64,000 nt of DNA, taken from positions 9,313,273 to 9,377,272 of the forward strand of contig CM020510.1 in assembly GCA_009823395.1 (NCBI GenBank). Reading direction: 5' to 3'. The DNA is from Thamnaconus septentrionalis (lineage: Eukaryota > Chordata > Actinopteri > Tetraodontiformes > Monacanthidae). Within the stretch, counting starts at the first letter, position 1. Each line of letters starts with the position of its first letter. The position numbers and the translations under genes are program-made. Below the pieces are notes generated by a model. That model ran no database searches. It saw nothing but the letters and a program-made list of their open reading frames with translations, and was not told the origin of the DNA. Positions 52,596 to 61,524 of this stretch are shown here, one piece after another.

Positions 52596-52630
<35 letters not shown>

Positions 52631-53597
52631 AAAAATTAAATTTAAAAAAAATGATGGCAATTCTCAAGGGGAGGACATGAAGAAAAACCTCGTTCCTGTG
52701 AAGACTGTTTGATGCAGATTCATCTCCTCTCTTCTCACAGCTACAAGTAGGCTCTGCTTTTTCCTCATTGCACTTGTTTAATAACAGCGACATTGTGTGT
52801 CTTTGTCTTCCAGATGCCACCTGCTGATCAGGCAGCACCCATCAAGAGTCCGCCTGGCTTCCACAGCCCCATCATGATGTCGCCCACGTCCTTGCACCCT
52901 GGGGTGCACCCAGAGCTCACGCAAGTGATGCCAGGTGATGAGACTTACCGGAAGAATACATGTGGGGACAGTTTGAATACCGAAGGGCCCATGCTATTAA
53001 AGTTGCCTTTTCCGTTGGGTCACTTCTCGCAAAGTTTTTAGTGGGAGGCTGTAAACGGAGGGCTAAATGTCCATTCTGGATAATGAATTGTGCATGGTTG
53101 CATGATGTGTGCTTCACTGTTCTCTGCAAACCTTTTTGCTTTTGACCATTCATCAACACAAGCTTTTGCCCTCTTTTGCAACAGGAAGTGACCCTCAAGA
53201 AAATTCTAAAGAGGATCCCCCTCCAGACCAAAGCATGCTGTTACACCCCACAGACCATGAGGGGATACCTCGGATGGGCCTTCCAGGCCCGGGGCCGATG
53301 CACGGCCCCAGACCAGGCATGCCGCCAATGCAGCACCCTGCCGGCATGCCCAATCCTCACCTCAACCCATACCTTCATCCTCCAAACATGCCACACATGC
53401 CCCCAGGAATGGTGCCCGGAGGACCCGTGTTTCCCCCGGACAGGTTAAGGATGCCCATGCCTTTCCCTCACCGAGGTCCTCCTTTCCATCGACACCCTGC
53501 CATGGGACCAGAGATCATGGATGACAGGGATGGGCCACCTTTCCAAAACGGGAGGCCGGGGTTCGGCTACCCAGCCTTCCCCAGGGGAAGGTGGTAG
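38790..53597 (+). CDS. SCAF4: SCAF4, CTD-interacting SR-related factor (19 exons, 740 aa)
   Basis: SCAF4 binds the phosphorylated C-terminal domain of RNA polymerase II and prevents premature polyadenylation and termination. Exons: 38790-38819, 39735-39818, 39898-39942, 40045-40206, 40310-40427, 40589-40713, 40797-40934, 41028-41101, 41364-41445, 41644-41724, 41997-42076, 42285-42466, 43731-43831, 43930-44043, 44148-44304, 44399-44493, 44735-44755 (21-nt microexon, least certain), 52814-52934, 53185-53597; sum 2223 nt. Domains: CID about 1-140 (MDAVNAFN start, [19 protein letters not shown]), [12 protein letters not shown] about 235, RS/RE-rich about 340-395, RRM about 402-475 with RNP2-like TLWVGQL and RNP1-like GCAYIVMV, conserved VTYIPW about 500, and a proline/methionine-rich tail ending FPRGRW. 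The N-terminus favours SCAF4 over SCAF8 (MEAVKTFN). Human SCAF4 is about 1147 aa, so most of the proline-rich region and the arginine-rich C-terminus are missing from this model. Introns 6 (GC donor) and 12 (hAT insertion) are unusual. Confidence 0.93.
40714..40796 (+). other. SCAF4: GC-AG intron (SCAF4 intron 6)
   Basis: The exon ends GGC CAA GAG and the intron begins GCAAGTCAAT; reading through meets a stop three codons later. Joining to the CATTAG acceptor gives [13 protein letters not shown], matching the LFQ..QGQQLQQ region of the family. The donor hexamer is identical to that of URB1 intron 9. Confidence 0.8.
41126..41171. repeat. (CA)n microsatellite in SCAF4 intron 8
   Basis: About 23 uninterrupted CA units, just after the exon ending at 41101. 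Confidence 0.97.
42590..43685 (+). mobile_element. Composite non-autonomous hAT element in SCAF4 intron 12
   Basis: Starts CAGTGTTTCTCAAAGTGGGTG and ends GTTTGAGAACCACTG, with a perfect 8-bp duplication GATTAACA (42582-42589 and 43686-43693). It retains relics of a ZBED5-like hAT transposase: the KYLTGKKR N-terminal motif near 42700, and the VNFIKTRPL...[13 protein letters not shown] block. The 3' portion occurs twice (about 43060-43244 and 43480-43685), with the CCCTAA-bearing cassette between. Total 1096 bp. It lies between the RS exon and the first RRM exon on the sense strand. Confidence 0.93.
43245..43478. repeat. Passenger cassette with telomere-like repeats inside the hAT element
   Basis: Begins CCCTAATGCCATGCAAGTC and runs through the same sequence as the URB1 intron 1 copy. 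It contains AACCCTAACCCTAACCCTAA (about 43406-43426) and ends with a second, shorter copy of the CCATGCAAGT segment (about 43441). The copy differs from the other one at few positions. Confidence 0.85.
46733..46987. mobile_element. 255-bp hAT-like MITE
   Basis: Inverted ends CAGTGGTGTAGTCT and AGACTACATACACCACTG are present. The flanking octamers GTGCGTAC and GCGCATAC (46725-46732, 46988-46995) match at six of eight positions, compatible with a decayed 8-bp target duplication. No coding capacity. Confidence 0.6.
47390..47788. mobile_element. Possible hAT relic
   Basis: The right end, CCTCAAAACTTTGTGGACCACTG, looks like a hAT terminus. The segment upstream is locally GC-rich and encodes [13 protein letters not shown], loosely like the N-terminus of hAT/ZBED transposases. 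No matching left terminus or target duplication was found, so this is tentative. Confidence 0.3.
51882..51985 (+). mobile_element. Truncated copy of the (ATGG)-tailed SINE/LINE 3' end
   Basis: GAATAGGCTCCAGCTGACTC, then CTGTGACCCTGAG and the tail GAAGCGGGGGATGGAAGGATGA, match the 3' half of the element at 7261-7473 (opposite strand there). The 5' end is missing. Confidence 0.65.
52509..52628. repeat. Two (GT)n microsatellites in SCAF4 intron 17
   Basis: GT runs at about 52509-52530 and 52598-52628, separated by unrelated sequence. Confidence 0.92.
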
Positions 53598-54370
53598 CTG
53601 GCCCGTTCATGCAGACGCTGGTACTCCGCTTTGTGAGACACTAATGAGTACAAGGACATGGAGTGCAACTCTATGAACACTGTGTGCCACAGAATTTTGT
53701 GTTATTATATCTTTTCTACAACCAAAACTTGTTCTCGTACTTTAATATAACAAACACGATTTGTTCACCACAAACGAAAGCCTGTAAATACTGGATGAGG
53801 TTGTAGATATGCGTGCACTTGTTGTAAATTTAAAGCCGTGTAGTTAACGCTCCTTTCTGTGATACCAATTGTTAAAAGGTAAACTCGGAGACAAAGTTTG
53901 TATTTTTAAGCTCCTTTTTTGTTTGTTGGAGCAAAAAAACAAAACATCTCTGTTGTCCATGTGTTCATCCTGTCATTATAATCATGATCGTCATTATTAT
54001 TTATTACTGTTTGCAAACAATGGCGGAATGTGATTTAAAAGAGAAATGAAGTTCACACTACAACCAGTAGAGGGGAGTAAAGTGAATTATTTTCAACACG
54101 ACCAGTCTGATGTAATTTAAGGTCATGCCTTGTAGGAGGATACTTGCAGTGAACATATATATATAGAAAAGGTGCCACCACTTAATCATGTTATTTTTCT
54201 TTTATTTCTAATAACTTTTATTGAAACCCCACATCTGGGGGTGGTTCACAAGGCTCTGTGTTGTGTGCTTCAAACCCCACGAAGGTGTCGCTGCATAGTT
54301 TGGTTGGAAAATACAGCAAAGTGTATCATCACTCCTTTGTTATTCAAATGTAAAAAATAAAATAAAAATA
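53598..54370 (+). other. SCAF4: SCAF4 3' UTR and likely polyadenylation site
   Basis: AT-rich sequence after the TAG, with overlapping AATAAA signals at 54356-54366. No further downstream exon of the gene was found. Confidence 0.55.
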
Positions 54371-54479
54371 CAACTACTACTAGTATATTATTTTATTCAG
54401 CAATTTAAAAAATAATAATATCACGAGCAGCTGTACTGAAGTTTCTTTCGCAGTCGCCAAGTGCCGATCTAAGGTAGAA

Positions 54480-55460
54480 AAGCACCTGATTGGCTCTGAG
54501 CGTGAGGTGGCGTTCGACCCCTCCCACCCAACCACTTGCGCGCCGTCGCCAAGGAAGCTAAGCCCCGCCCCCCTCCCAGCCGTGAGGAAACAACACGCGT
54601 GGTCCGCGGATGGGCGGGCGGGCAGGCAGTGGAGTCGGACCCCCGGAGAGGCTGCAGGAGTCGCGGATGGATTATTGACGCGGACGTGCTGCTTACCGGA
54701 GCTGAAGCTGCCCTATAGGGGGGGACCGGCTGGCGATGACAGGTATGCGTCTACGCCGGTAACCACGTGATCGGAATCATGATAAAGATAAAAATGCTGG
54801 GTAACCGATCGTCTCTCCGCGGGGTCCTAGCGCCGCTATATTTTTTTTATTTTATTTTTTTATTTTTTAAAACTCAATCATACAAGTTTAACAGCCTTCC
54901 GGAGGTCCCCCCGCCCTTTACTTCTTCCTCCTCCTCATCTTCTTCTCTCTTATTTTCCATCGGGGCTGCCTGTGTCACCCAGCTGTCGCTTCGTCCTGTC
55001 AGCCATCTGCGCACCGGGCAACCCAGCCCGGTCCAAATGATTGGAGGACATACTGATGCCTGCTCACATTTTGATTCGCATCCCATACTGGCTGCATGCG
55101 AGTGCATGGGATGCTGTTTCCACAGCAGCAGCAGTAGCAGCAGTAGCAGCAGTAGGCGAAGATGACCTGTTAGTTGCAGCACCTTGGATTGTGGTTGTCT
55201 GCAGCCTCCTCCCGCTGCAGCTGATGGAAACGAGGAGCCGCGGATGGAGTCGGCCAGTGCGGTAAATTGTTGCACGCAACGCAAAGCATGGAGCCCCCCG
55301 CCCCCAACCACCCTTGCTCGGCTCTCCTCCTTCTTTGCGGTAGACGCGCCGCCGTCGTGCGTTGCACTTTTTGTGCAGGTGACTCAGCTGAAGGGCGATT
55401 TAAGGGGAGAGGGGTCGTTTGCTGTGCTGGTGCAGCTGCTTAACTCGGAATGACCTTTAA
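54480..55460 (+). promoter_or_regulatory. GC-rich promoter-like zone with a + strand splice donor
   Basis: A GC-box-like run (CCCCGCCCCCCTCCC near 54565) and dense CpG precede a consensus donor at about 54741 (GATGACAG then GTATGC). This fits the first exon of a rightward gene. Serine-codon repeats (CAGCAG, about 55120-55155) lie further on. TIAM1 is the next same-strand gene after SCAF4 in human (recalled) and has long 5' non-coding exons, but nothing in the sequence itself identifies it. Confidence 0.35.
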
Positions 55461-56729
55461 AAAAGGTGTCAACTTTTGTTGCTGCATCACCCCCTTGCTC
55501 CGTCACAGGAAGCTCCTGTCCCATGTCGCTACCATGTACCATCTTAGCTTGGCTCTCATCTCATTCATCCTCATGTCTCCCTCAACGTTTTTATAACTGA
55601 GCAAAGGATTGTAGATAGAGGATTTCCCCTCCTCTGAAATAATCTAGCCGTTGCCAAGCATGTCTTATACAACTATGACGCTGACCTGCTATGACTGCAA
55701 AGTACTTGCCTCTTTATTAAATAACTGATGATATCCCAGCACAGGATTTTGTCATAAGCCTTTAGTTGATACTGTATCGTGATGAGATGAAAACCTTCTG
55801 CTCTCCTAATACTTCATTGTTCCCTCCTCGCCTCAATCAACCAGATTAAAACTTTGTCACAAATGGCGATTAGTTTGGCTTGTGATACGCGACAGATTGT
55901 GACTTTATATACTTGTGATCCCCGTGAGGTATTTTACCACTGTGTATTTAGAAACAAGGACTTGTGTGCACGACCCAAACAGTGGCCTGAGGGCTGTATG
56001 GTAAAGGAACAGTGTGAGGGAACCACAAAACTGCGGGACATCCGGCTCAATGGTCTCATTGTTGGTGTCGTGTCCTCGGGGCGGTAACTCGAGTCCACCT
56101 GTATGGCAGGTTTGCAGAGTGAGGGCCAACAACAGCGCTTGTGAGTTGTATCTCCATTTGTCCTCATGTAAAACTAATACGAGGCTGGTTCAAGGCAACT
56201 TGAGTGGCCGCACGTGAAAGAATGTCCAGATCGGCCCGCATGGCAATTGTGTTGCCTTTTTGTACAATCAGCGGCTTTGTCCCCCCCCCCCTCCCCAATG
56301 CGTGTGCCGCAGTGTGCCACCAGACGCATGAATCTATTACTCGAAATGCGCATAATTTCACCCTCACTAGTGATCTTTGTGAATTATTCATTTGCGTCCC
56401 ACCGGCAAATAACTCCATTCTTTGGCAAAGTTGCGCAGAGGACGTGTGGAGCAGTAAATCCAGTGTGTCAGGGGAAGTGGTAGTAAACAAACATCAGAGC
56501 AGCTGTACTTTAGCCTGTCGCCCTTGTTTATGGCGCAGTAATAGGACCACTGTGGCCCCAACTTCCATTAAAATTGACAGTTTTTAAAAAATAATTCATG
56601 TGCTTGACAGCATTTTGTCTCTCCTCTTCTCTCAGCCTCCAATATGGTGGCCCGTGCGTTTCAGTGGAGTTGCTTCCGGGGTTTGGCTTCCGGTCTACTT
56701 CCATATTATGAGGAACCTAGAACATGTAG

Positions 56730-57160
56730 AAGTAGTGTCACTTCCCATCATGACTCTGTAACTCTCATGATGCGTCAGGACGTATCAGCCAATCAGAACG
56801 AGCTGAGACATAGCAGCACATATGGCACTGTGACATCAAGTAGGGAATAAACTCTTCTGGGTATTTTCTGGCATATTCATTCATTCATTCATTTTCTATA
56901 CCCGCTTAATTTTCTGGCATATAAATACATATATTTTTGAGAAAAATTAAAAGTCCATCACTTAAAATATTCAGTAGAACCGCAATTCTGGTTAGAGGCG
57001 TCCTGTCAGCCATTTTACAGGCATTTAGTTTTTGTATCTCAGTCTATGGGGAAAATGCTTCTTGGTCTGCCTGGGTTTTTTGGCTGCAGTACCTTGAGTA
57101 GCCACTGGACAAAATTACCACACTGCCATATTGCCAATCTGGTATCCAGCTCTCATAACA
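56730..57160. repeat. Dispersed repeat, copy A
   Basis: Shares GTAGTGTCACTTCCCATCAT and, from 56999 on, a 160-bp block (CGTCCTGTCAGC...GGTATCCAG) with copy B at 60817-61114. The central part is diverged, and in this copy it is interrupted by a tiny retroposed tail. Confidence 0.75.
56877..56908 (-). mobile_element. 32-bp retroposed tail with 14-bp target duplication
   Basis: The insert is TCATTCATTC... through CTATACCCGCTTA, the reverse complement of the teleost TAAGCGGGTATAGAAAATG(AATG)n 3' end. It is flanked by perfect 14-bp repeats ATTTTCTGGCATAT (56863-56876 and 56909-56922). An extremely 5'-truncated LINE/SINE insertion explains this. Confidence 0.8.
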
Positions 57161-58697
57161 GTCTTGTAGCCTCCACCCTTACTCTGAACAGATGTCTTAG
57201 AACCTCAAGGACGTGGATAGGTCACTTTTCTGCTTTCCTTGCTTTTAGATCCTCAAGCGATCCCTTAACTGACCTGACAAGTTAAAATTTAGAAATTTGT
57301 CAAAATTAATTTTTTGTTGTTGGACTTTTCCTAAAACTTGTTTGAAGAAATCACATGGGGATTGTTTCTTCTTGGGCCTATGTAAACGAATGGATGAGTA
57401 GCAGCACGCTTTCATCCCCACCGCTGTTGACATCACTGTTGTACTGAATTTCAGACGAGAGCTCAGCCTCCCCTTGTTCCCCCTGACAGGGCATCTATCT
57501 CCATTAAGGGAGCACTATTGATGCGCTGCCGTATCACTCCGCCTTCTTTCATCTTCGCCGAGATAAGAAAGGAGAGTCCCACAATGCCACCTTTTAGCTG
57601 CCCGCTAGTGTAGCTTCGTTTCATCCTGGAGCAGCTGCGGCGCTGCTGAGCCGATGATTAATGCTTGAAAACCTCTGCGGCCACTGTAGATTTCACACAT
57701 GTCGGGGGAGAAAAGGCCAAGACGAGCTGACAAGCTGCGGTTGTTTTTGTTGCTGCTGTTAATCGCTAAATGTGTAGGAGAGGAATTCCCCAAAACATTC
57801 CAGCGTTTGACAAGGTGATGTCACACGGGGAGGATCTGTCTTGCGCTGACAGACGTCAGATGGTCTTCTCAACGTCTGAGCTCGCCAGGGTCCCGCCCCT
57901 GTAGCGCAGTCTCGCACTTTTGTAACAGCAGCATCAGATGCTCCGCACAATGTCAATTATGGCCATGAAAAATGTGCCGTTGGTTAAAAGCTTTTAGCAG
58001 TTGGCCGCTCCGGAGCAGTTTGTCGATTTTGACGTTTTTTTCTTTCGGCTTCTGAGCACAATGAAGATGTTGATTCTCCGAGTCAGATAAGCCCCACAAT
58101 GTGGATTCTGCAGTGGAAAACAAGTCAATCGCAGCTTTTCCGCAGATTGCGTGCACCCTCTCTGCGTCCTTCCACCTCGCTTCGGAGTATTGACTGGAAC
58201 TTCAAAGCCTCCTTTGAGGTTGGAGGTAGCCTCATACATGAGATTTCTAATAAGATTCTGTTGCAGCAACAGCAGACTTCTAATCCAAAGTGAGAGGCCA
58301 GTGCATGTGTGTGTGTGTGTGAGTGCGTGCGGGCGGGCTAGTGGATGGTATGTCATGCTTCTATACTTTTTGCCGACGTTGGTCATGTGGTCTGCAAAGG
58401 CGGAATACGAGGCTTTAAAAGGCCTCATCAAAGCTGCTCCTATTTCACAGCTGTGAGAAGGAACAAACTGGGCCTGCTGTCAGGAAGGCACATGTTGATG
58501 ATCTCCAGCTTCACATCATGGTTCATGGACCCTCATGGCCAGCGGATGAATAATACATTGCAAGTGAGCTAAAGCGCTGAGAGCAGGAGTCACTCTGGGG
58601 AGGCCTGGAGATGTTATGCACCGCATGAACTCCAGCTGTGAGAAGTGTGGTCAGGTGAGCGTGGTTGTCAATGCAGTATTATCTCGGGGGGTTTTAA

Positions 58698-59154
58698 GGC
58701 TGCTTTCAGACTGCAGGCAAATCAGATTCAAATCCGATTCCTTCTCAAATCCGATTTTTAGGGCTGACTGTCCACACTGTTTTTAGCAAGTGTCCAAATG
58801 GGATCTGGCTCTGTTCAGACTGGGCCACCTTATTGACCGATCTGACAGGTTGCTGTAGCAACGACGTCGGAGCGGAGGCGTCGTCCAGCGCGTGTAGTGT
58901 GTGACGTCATATAATGGCAACAGTGGCACTTGCTGCAATACATGCCCTGGAGCTTGGCTTGAATGGAGCCATCTCCCCAGCTGTTCAGATTGAGACGCAC
59001 CTGACCAAATGCGATTTGAAACTACATCCTTTCAATCAGTTTTGTAAAAATCGTATTTCATGTGATTTGTGACTGTTCAGACGACAAAAGAGCCATCCGG
59101 TTTCAATCTGGATGGGCTAAAAATCGGATTTTGACTGGCAGTCTGAACGCAGCA
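58698..59154. mobile_element. 457-bp Harbinger-like MITE with TAA target duplication
   Basis: Inverted termini GGCTGCTTTCAGACTGC and GCAGTCTGAACGCAGCA are flanked by TAA on both sides (58695-58697 and 59155-59157), the trinucleotide typical of PIF/Harbinger insertions. Internally, AAATCCGATT-type motifs repeat in both orientations. No coding capacity. Confidence 0.75.
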
Positions 59155-60501
59155 TAAATGACACAAGCCCTCTGTTTACATCTTTTGCATGCCTGGGTTT
59201 TGCCCCCTACTCTGTGATGTCACAGAGGGCTCCCCCAGGTGTGCCTTTGGCTATCTTGCTTTTCCTTTCCTTCAAACATACATAACACAACGATGCAACA
59301 CTTTTAGCAGGAGGCTATCAGCAGGTATTTTTTTGGCTGACTGTAAACAGGGGGCCTAACAGTCTAATTCTTAAGAGAGAAAATCAAAACATGTGTTTGA
59401 CATGAGGCCCTAAAAATGATTAAATAAAAGACCTGGGATCTGCAGGTGTGATTTATTCTTATCATCTCATCAGTTGCCTTGCATGTCGTTATTTTGTCAG
59501 TTCGCTGTCTCTTGTTTCAGTTGTTAAATGTCAGTCCAAATGATAACATTGTTCAGCCAAAACGGAATCAGATTTTCTTCCTGGAAGTCAACACGGCCCG
59601 TTTTCTTGTCGGTGAGTTAATATGTACAGAGTCGCGGTCCTTTTCATACCGTTCAAACTCCTCAGGAAATAATATGTTGACTCGTCTCTGCATGAGCGGC
59701 TCAGTGTGCGAGCGAGTTGACCCTTCGCAGCAGCACGTCGAGCGAAGACCGCCGGGCCTTTTAATATTCGCCAAGCCTCTGTTAATTCCTTCTGTTGGAG
59801 AGCAAACCTATGCTGTGTGTACGTTCCGTCCAGATCAGTCAACTGCAGCCTTTCCCGCCTGCATTCCAAATGATATACCGCCAGTCTTTGATGTCGACTC
59901 TTGAGAGGCAACTCACTGCAGGAGACCGCTGGATCCTCTGCTAATGATCTCTACACAGGCCTGGGCCCTGCTGCTTTCATGTCTTGCATAACACTTGCAT
60001 TTTTCTCTTTAGATATCAGCTGGTACACGGCGTTCTTCTGCAGAACAACAGATCATCTGTTTCCTTGCAGGGACACCGAAGGAGATGGGATTTTTTTCCT
60101 TCTTTTGGGGGAAGGAGTGATTGGAAAAAGATACACACTCCAGTCCTTGTTCGACGCATCAAATGTTCCCCCGCGAGCTGTTGTTTTCCAGCAGGACTGG
60201 GAAAAAAAAGCTTTAAATTGATGAACCCTGTGTGTATTTTTAGCCCGGAGTTGGAGTTCTTCTCTCTTTTTTTAAATACAGTTCTGAGAATTAAGAACAG
60301 TCTCGCGATTGAATCTACATCTTGGGTGAATCATCGTCTCCTGGATGTTGATTGAGGGTTGAACTGGTGTGAGACGAGGAAGTACTTCAGCTTCGGAGGG
60401 AAATTGGGGCCGGATGAGCCGACAAGTCAGTCGTCGGTAGCTTCACCCTGATTGAGGTTCGATGACAACCGTGCATTACATTTAACAAACTAACTGACAT
60501 A

Positions 60502-60768
60502 CAACCGGCCACTTTATTAGGGAACCACTGGACGTTTTCCCTTCCTCTCATCCTGAGAGATGGTTGTGATTTTGTGAAAATCCCAGCAGATCAGCCAGTC
60601 TGGCACCAACACTCCCCAGTCAGAGTCACTTAAATCCTCCTTTTTTATTCCCCATTCCGATGCCCAGAACCTCTTTACCGTGTCTGCGTGCCTAAACGCA
60701 TTTCAGTTGCTGCCGTGCGATTGGCCGGTTAGCCGTTTTGCGTTATCGTGCGGTTGAACTATGCATAC
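60502..60768. mobile_element. Partial Tc1/mariner-associated MITE
   Basis: The left end (CAACCGGCCACTTTATTAGG) and internal segments (GTGAAAATCCCAGCAGATCA; TCTGGCACCAACA; CAGTTGCTGCCGTGCGATTG) match by recall a widespread fish element whose ends read CCGGCCACTTTATTAGG. The right terminus is missing or eroded. Confidence 0.5.
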
Positions 60769-60816
60769 GCCGAAAAAGTTTTTGACTTCGGTATTAATGG
60801 GCCCATAAAGCATGCG

Positions 60817-61114
60817 CAGTAGTGTCACTTCCCATCATGCCTTTTTCTTTTCTGCAGATTTTCTGGCTTTTATAATTTTTTAAATGACTAAAAGGCCATA
60901 ACGGAAAAACTACAATAGAAATATTTACGATGAATCGCGTTTTATGTCACAGTCGTCCTGTCAGCTGTTTTAAAGGCCTTTGTTTTTGTAGTGCGGTCTA
61001 TGGGAAAAATGCTTTTTGGGCCCATGGGATTTTTTTGCTGCAGTACCTCGAGTGGCCACTGGAAAAAATTGGCGTGCCGCCGTATTGCCATTCCGGTATC
61101 CAGTTCTGATAATA
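60817..61114. repeat. Dispersed repeat, copy B
   Basis: Homologous to copy A at 56730-57160 in the same orientation. The best block is 60955-61114, with shared GGCTGCAGTACCT/TGCTGCAGTACCT and GGTATCCAG motifs and visible divergence. Confidence 0.75.
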
Positions 61115-61495
61115 CATCCACGGTAAATTAGCTCTGTGTGTCCCCAGAGGATGGAGGGCTCTCGCGTCTCCTCCGCCGCCTCCGTCAGCGCAGCCGTGAG
61201 GTGATTGGCAGTGATTGCGCTCGGTCGTGACACGCCGACAACATCAGCAGTCCAAAGTGTTGCTGCGGGTCTGTCGCCATATTCTCACCTGCCAAACTTC
61301 AGCAGCGCTATCGAATGGCCTGTCCGTCAGTGGGCTGGGTGTCCGATTTAATCAGCCGCTATGACCGATGGCGGCGGCACCGCCGCCTCTTCACCGACCC
61401 CCACGGATGCATTTCAGCTAAGCGGCCGGCGCATTTCTAGGATGCCTGTGGTTCGACTGCGTCTCACCAGCAGATGCGCTTATTGTGGTGGTGGT

Positions 61496-61524
61496 GCTGC
61501 TGCTGCTGCTGCTGCTGCTGCTGC
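61496..61524. repeat. (GCT)n trinucleotide repeat
   Basis: About 9-10 perfect GCT units. Confidence 0.95.

Larger units (their letters stand above)
44756..52813 (+). other. SCAF4: 8.06-kb SCAF4 intron 17; repeats but no coding exon seen
   Basis: No proline- or arginine-rich exon flanked by splice sites could be found here, although the human protein has several hundred extra residues at this point. The interval holds a 255-bp hAT-like MITE, a hAT-like relic around 47.4-47.8 kb, a SINE fragment near 51.9 kb, and GT repeats (52509-52530 and 52598-52628). Confidence 0.6.
55461..61130. other. Non-coding stretch with several interspersed repeats
   Basis: No recognised coding exon. Contents seen are a diverged two-copy dispersed repeat, a Harbinger-like MITE, a Tc1-associated MITE fragment and a 32-bp retroposed tail. 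A donor-like CAG-GTGAGC at about 58655 follows a short frame (MHRMNSSCEKCGQ) that could not be assigned. Confidence 0.45.

Noticed and set aside
59479..59904. 141-codon + strand frame
   Set aside because: No recognisable family or domain and no splice-site pair; treated as chance.
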